A stretch of DNA of 14,389 bases, taken from contig PLKY01000070.1 of NCBI GenBank assembly GCA_003140785.1, positions 1 to 14,389 on the forward strand, read 5' to 3'. Under the pieces are notes generated by a model. The model was not told where the DNA came from. It searched no databases and saw nothing but the letters and a program-made list of their open reading frames with translations. This document shows, piece by piece, positions 13,455-14,389 of this stretch. A program made the translations under genes and the position numbers. Source of the stretch: Acidobacteriaceae bacterium. Its GTDB lineage: Bacteria; Acidobacteriota; Terriglobia; Terriglobales; Acidobacteriaceae. How positions within the stretch are numbered: the first letter of the stretch is position 1; every line of letters starts with the position of its first letter.

Positions 13455-13496
13455 CGTATAAGGAGGAACTGTTTCGCGGAGAAGGCGGTGTTTTCG

Positions 13497-14389
13497 GTGA
13501 AGATGATTTTGCGGATCGGTTGTCTAGTTGTTATGGGCGGCATTGCAAGCGTACAGCAGCCTGCCGATGCGGCGGTAAATATCAGCGTGAATTGGTCCGC
13601 AGGGCGGACCGTGCTGAAGACGACGCCGACGCTGCAGGTGGTGGTGAATCCCCTGTTGCGGCGCGGGTCATCGATTCACGACGCGGCGTTTTCGAATTTG
13701 AAGGGACTGGGCGCGGACTTCGTGCGGTACGTGCCATGGCATCCGTATCCGCGGCTGGCGGTGGCGGAGTTGGAACCACCTGAGAAGGAAAACACTTCGT
13801 GGGATTTTTCGTTGATCGATCCGATGACGATCGATTTCCTAAACGCAACGGACGGACACGAACGTATTTTGAATTTCAGTACGATTCCGGCATGGATGTA
13901 TGTAACGAAGAAGCCGGTGGAGGTACCTCGTGATCCGGACCGTGTTTTCTGGGAGTACACGCAAGGGAAGGAGTTGCGCGATCCCTCACGCAAAGAGCTT
14001 GCGGGGTACTACACGCGGCTACTGGAGTGGTATACGAGCGGAGGATTCACCGACGAGTTGGGCGTGCGGCACAACTCTGGAAATCACTACAAGATTCCTT
14101 ACTGGGAGGTGTTCAACGAGATTGATGTGGAGCATCAGCCGACGCCGGAGGAGTATACGAAGAACTATGACGCGGTGGTAGGGGCGCTACACGCAGTCGA
14201 TCCAGCGATGATATTTGTTGGGCTAGCGCTGGCGTTCCCGGAGAAGAATCCGGAGATGATGGAATATTTTCTCGACCACAGACATCATGCGCCGGGGATT
14301 CCGCTGGATATGATCTCGTATCACTTCTATGCGACCCCGACGAAGGAACAGACGCTGGACGACTGGCAGTACACGTTCTTCGACCAGGC
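13497..14389 (+). CDS. Secreted clan GH-A glycosidase, GH39-like (3' end beyond right edge)
   Basis: The open frame reaches the right edge, giving 297 codons from GTG 13497 (MKMILRIGCLVVMGGI). ATG 13503 is the alternative start; AAGG lies 11 nt before the GTG. The N-terminus is a signal peptide (about 1-26). The body looks like a TIM-barrel glycosidase: GLGADFVRYVPWHPYPRLAV early on, then ILNFSTIPAWMY, and IPYWEVFNEIDVEH, where N207-E208 matches the Asn-Glu acid/base signature of clan GH-A. DMISYHFY near the edge is also typical of the clan. The strand carrying the nucleophile Glu is outside the window. The best guess is GH39 or a nearby family; the substrate is unknown. The position next to the rhamnosidase and esterase suggests a role on plant cell-wall glycans. 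Confidence 0.7.
   Translation, partial: MKMILRIGCLVVMGGIASVQQPADAAVNISVNWSAGRTVLKTTPTLQVVVNPLLRRGSSIHDAAFSNLKGLGADFVRYVPWHPYPRLAVAELEPPEKENTSWDFSLIDPMTIDFLNATDGHERILNFSTIPAWMYVTKKPVEVPRDPDRVFWEYTQGKELRDPSRKELAGYYTRLLEWYTSGGFTDELGVRHNSGNHYKIPYWEVFNEIDVEHQPTPEEYTKNYDAVVGALHAVDPAMIFVGLALAFPEKNPEMMEYFLDHRHHAPGIPLDMISYHFYATPTKEQTLDDWQYTFFDQ

Noticed and set aside
1..14389. CRISPR array, transposon ends or toxin-antitoxin pair
   Set aside because: No regularly spaced repeat series, no transposase, and no paired small genes with recognisable toxin or antitoxin motifs were seen on either strand.

Overview
The window looks like a piece of an Acidobacteriota chromosome, most likely class Terriglobia. 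This is inferred from moderately high GC, strong third-position GC bias, and the combination of plant-polysaccharide hydrolases with a UxaC/UxaE hexuronate route. No 16S or marker gene is present to prove it.

Region 1 (1-2490) is housekeeping. A cysteine desulfurase (iscS type, cut by the left edge) follows an Rrf2-family regulator with three cysteines in an Fe-S-binding arrangement. That pair is read leftward from a clear sigma-70 promoter that overlaps a sequence resembling an IscR box. Diverging from it is a 55-residue zinc-ribbon-like protein with its own promoter. Next comes pgsA (phosphatidylglycerophosphate synthase), on the minus strand.

Region 2 (2650-3530) is a tRNA-Val(GAC) gene followed by the scar of an integrated element. 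It holds the C-terminal quarter of a tyrosine integrase, a perfect 36-bp direct repeat of the tRNA 3' half (2682-2717 and 3058-3093), a possible third degenerate tRNA-end copy at 3511-3527, and one small ORF (3248-3475) of unknown function.

Region 3 (3628-8791) is a hexuronate/pectin module. A secreted GH28 polygalacturonase (+) converges on a two-gene operon, uxaC-uxaE (-). uxaC diverges from a FadR-subfamily GntR regulator (+). The proposed flow is polygalacturonate to galacturonate (GH28), to tagaturonate (UxaC), to fructuronate (UxaE epimerase). The later steps are outside the window. A GGT-N3-ACC inverted repeat, the spacing used by FadR-type regulators, occurs in both the GH28 promoter region and at the likely uxaC transcription start, so all three transcription units may form one regulon under the adjacent GntR protein.

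Region 4 (8801-14389) continues the plant cell-wall theme. A GH78 alpha-L-rhamnosidase and a two-domain alpha/beta-hydrolase (esterase-like) form a translationally coupled minus-strand operon. It diverges, across a short region holding a 17-bp palindrome, from a clan GH-A (GH39-like) glycosidase cut by the right edge. All of these enzymes carry signal peptides, whereas UxaC and UxaE are cytoplasmic. Together they suggest extracellular trimming of rhamnose-containing pectic or other plant glycans coupled to intracellular uronate catabolism.
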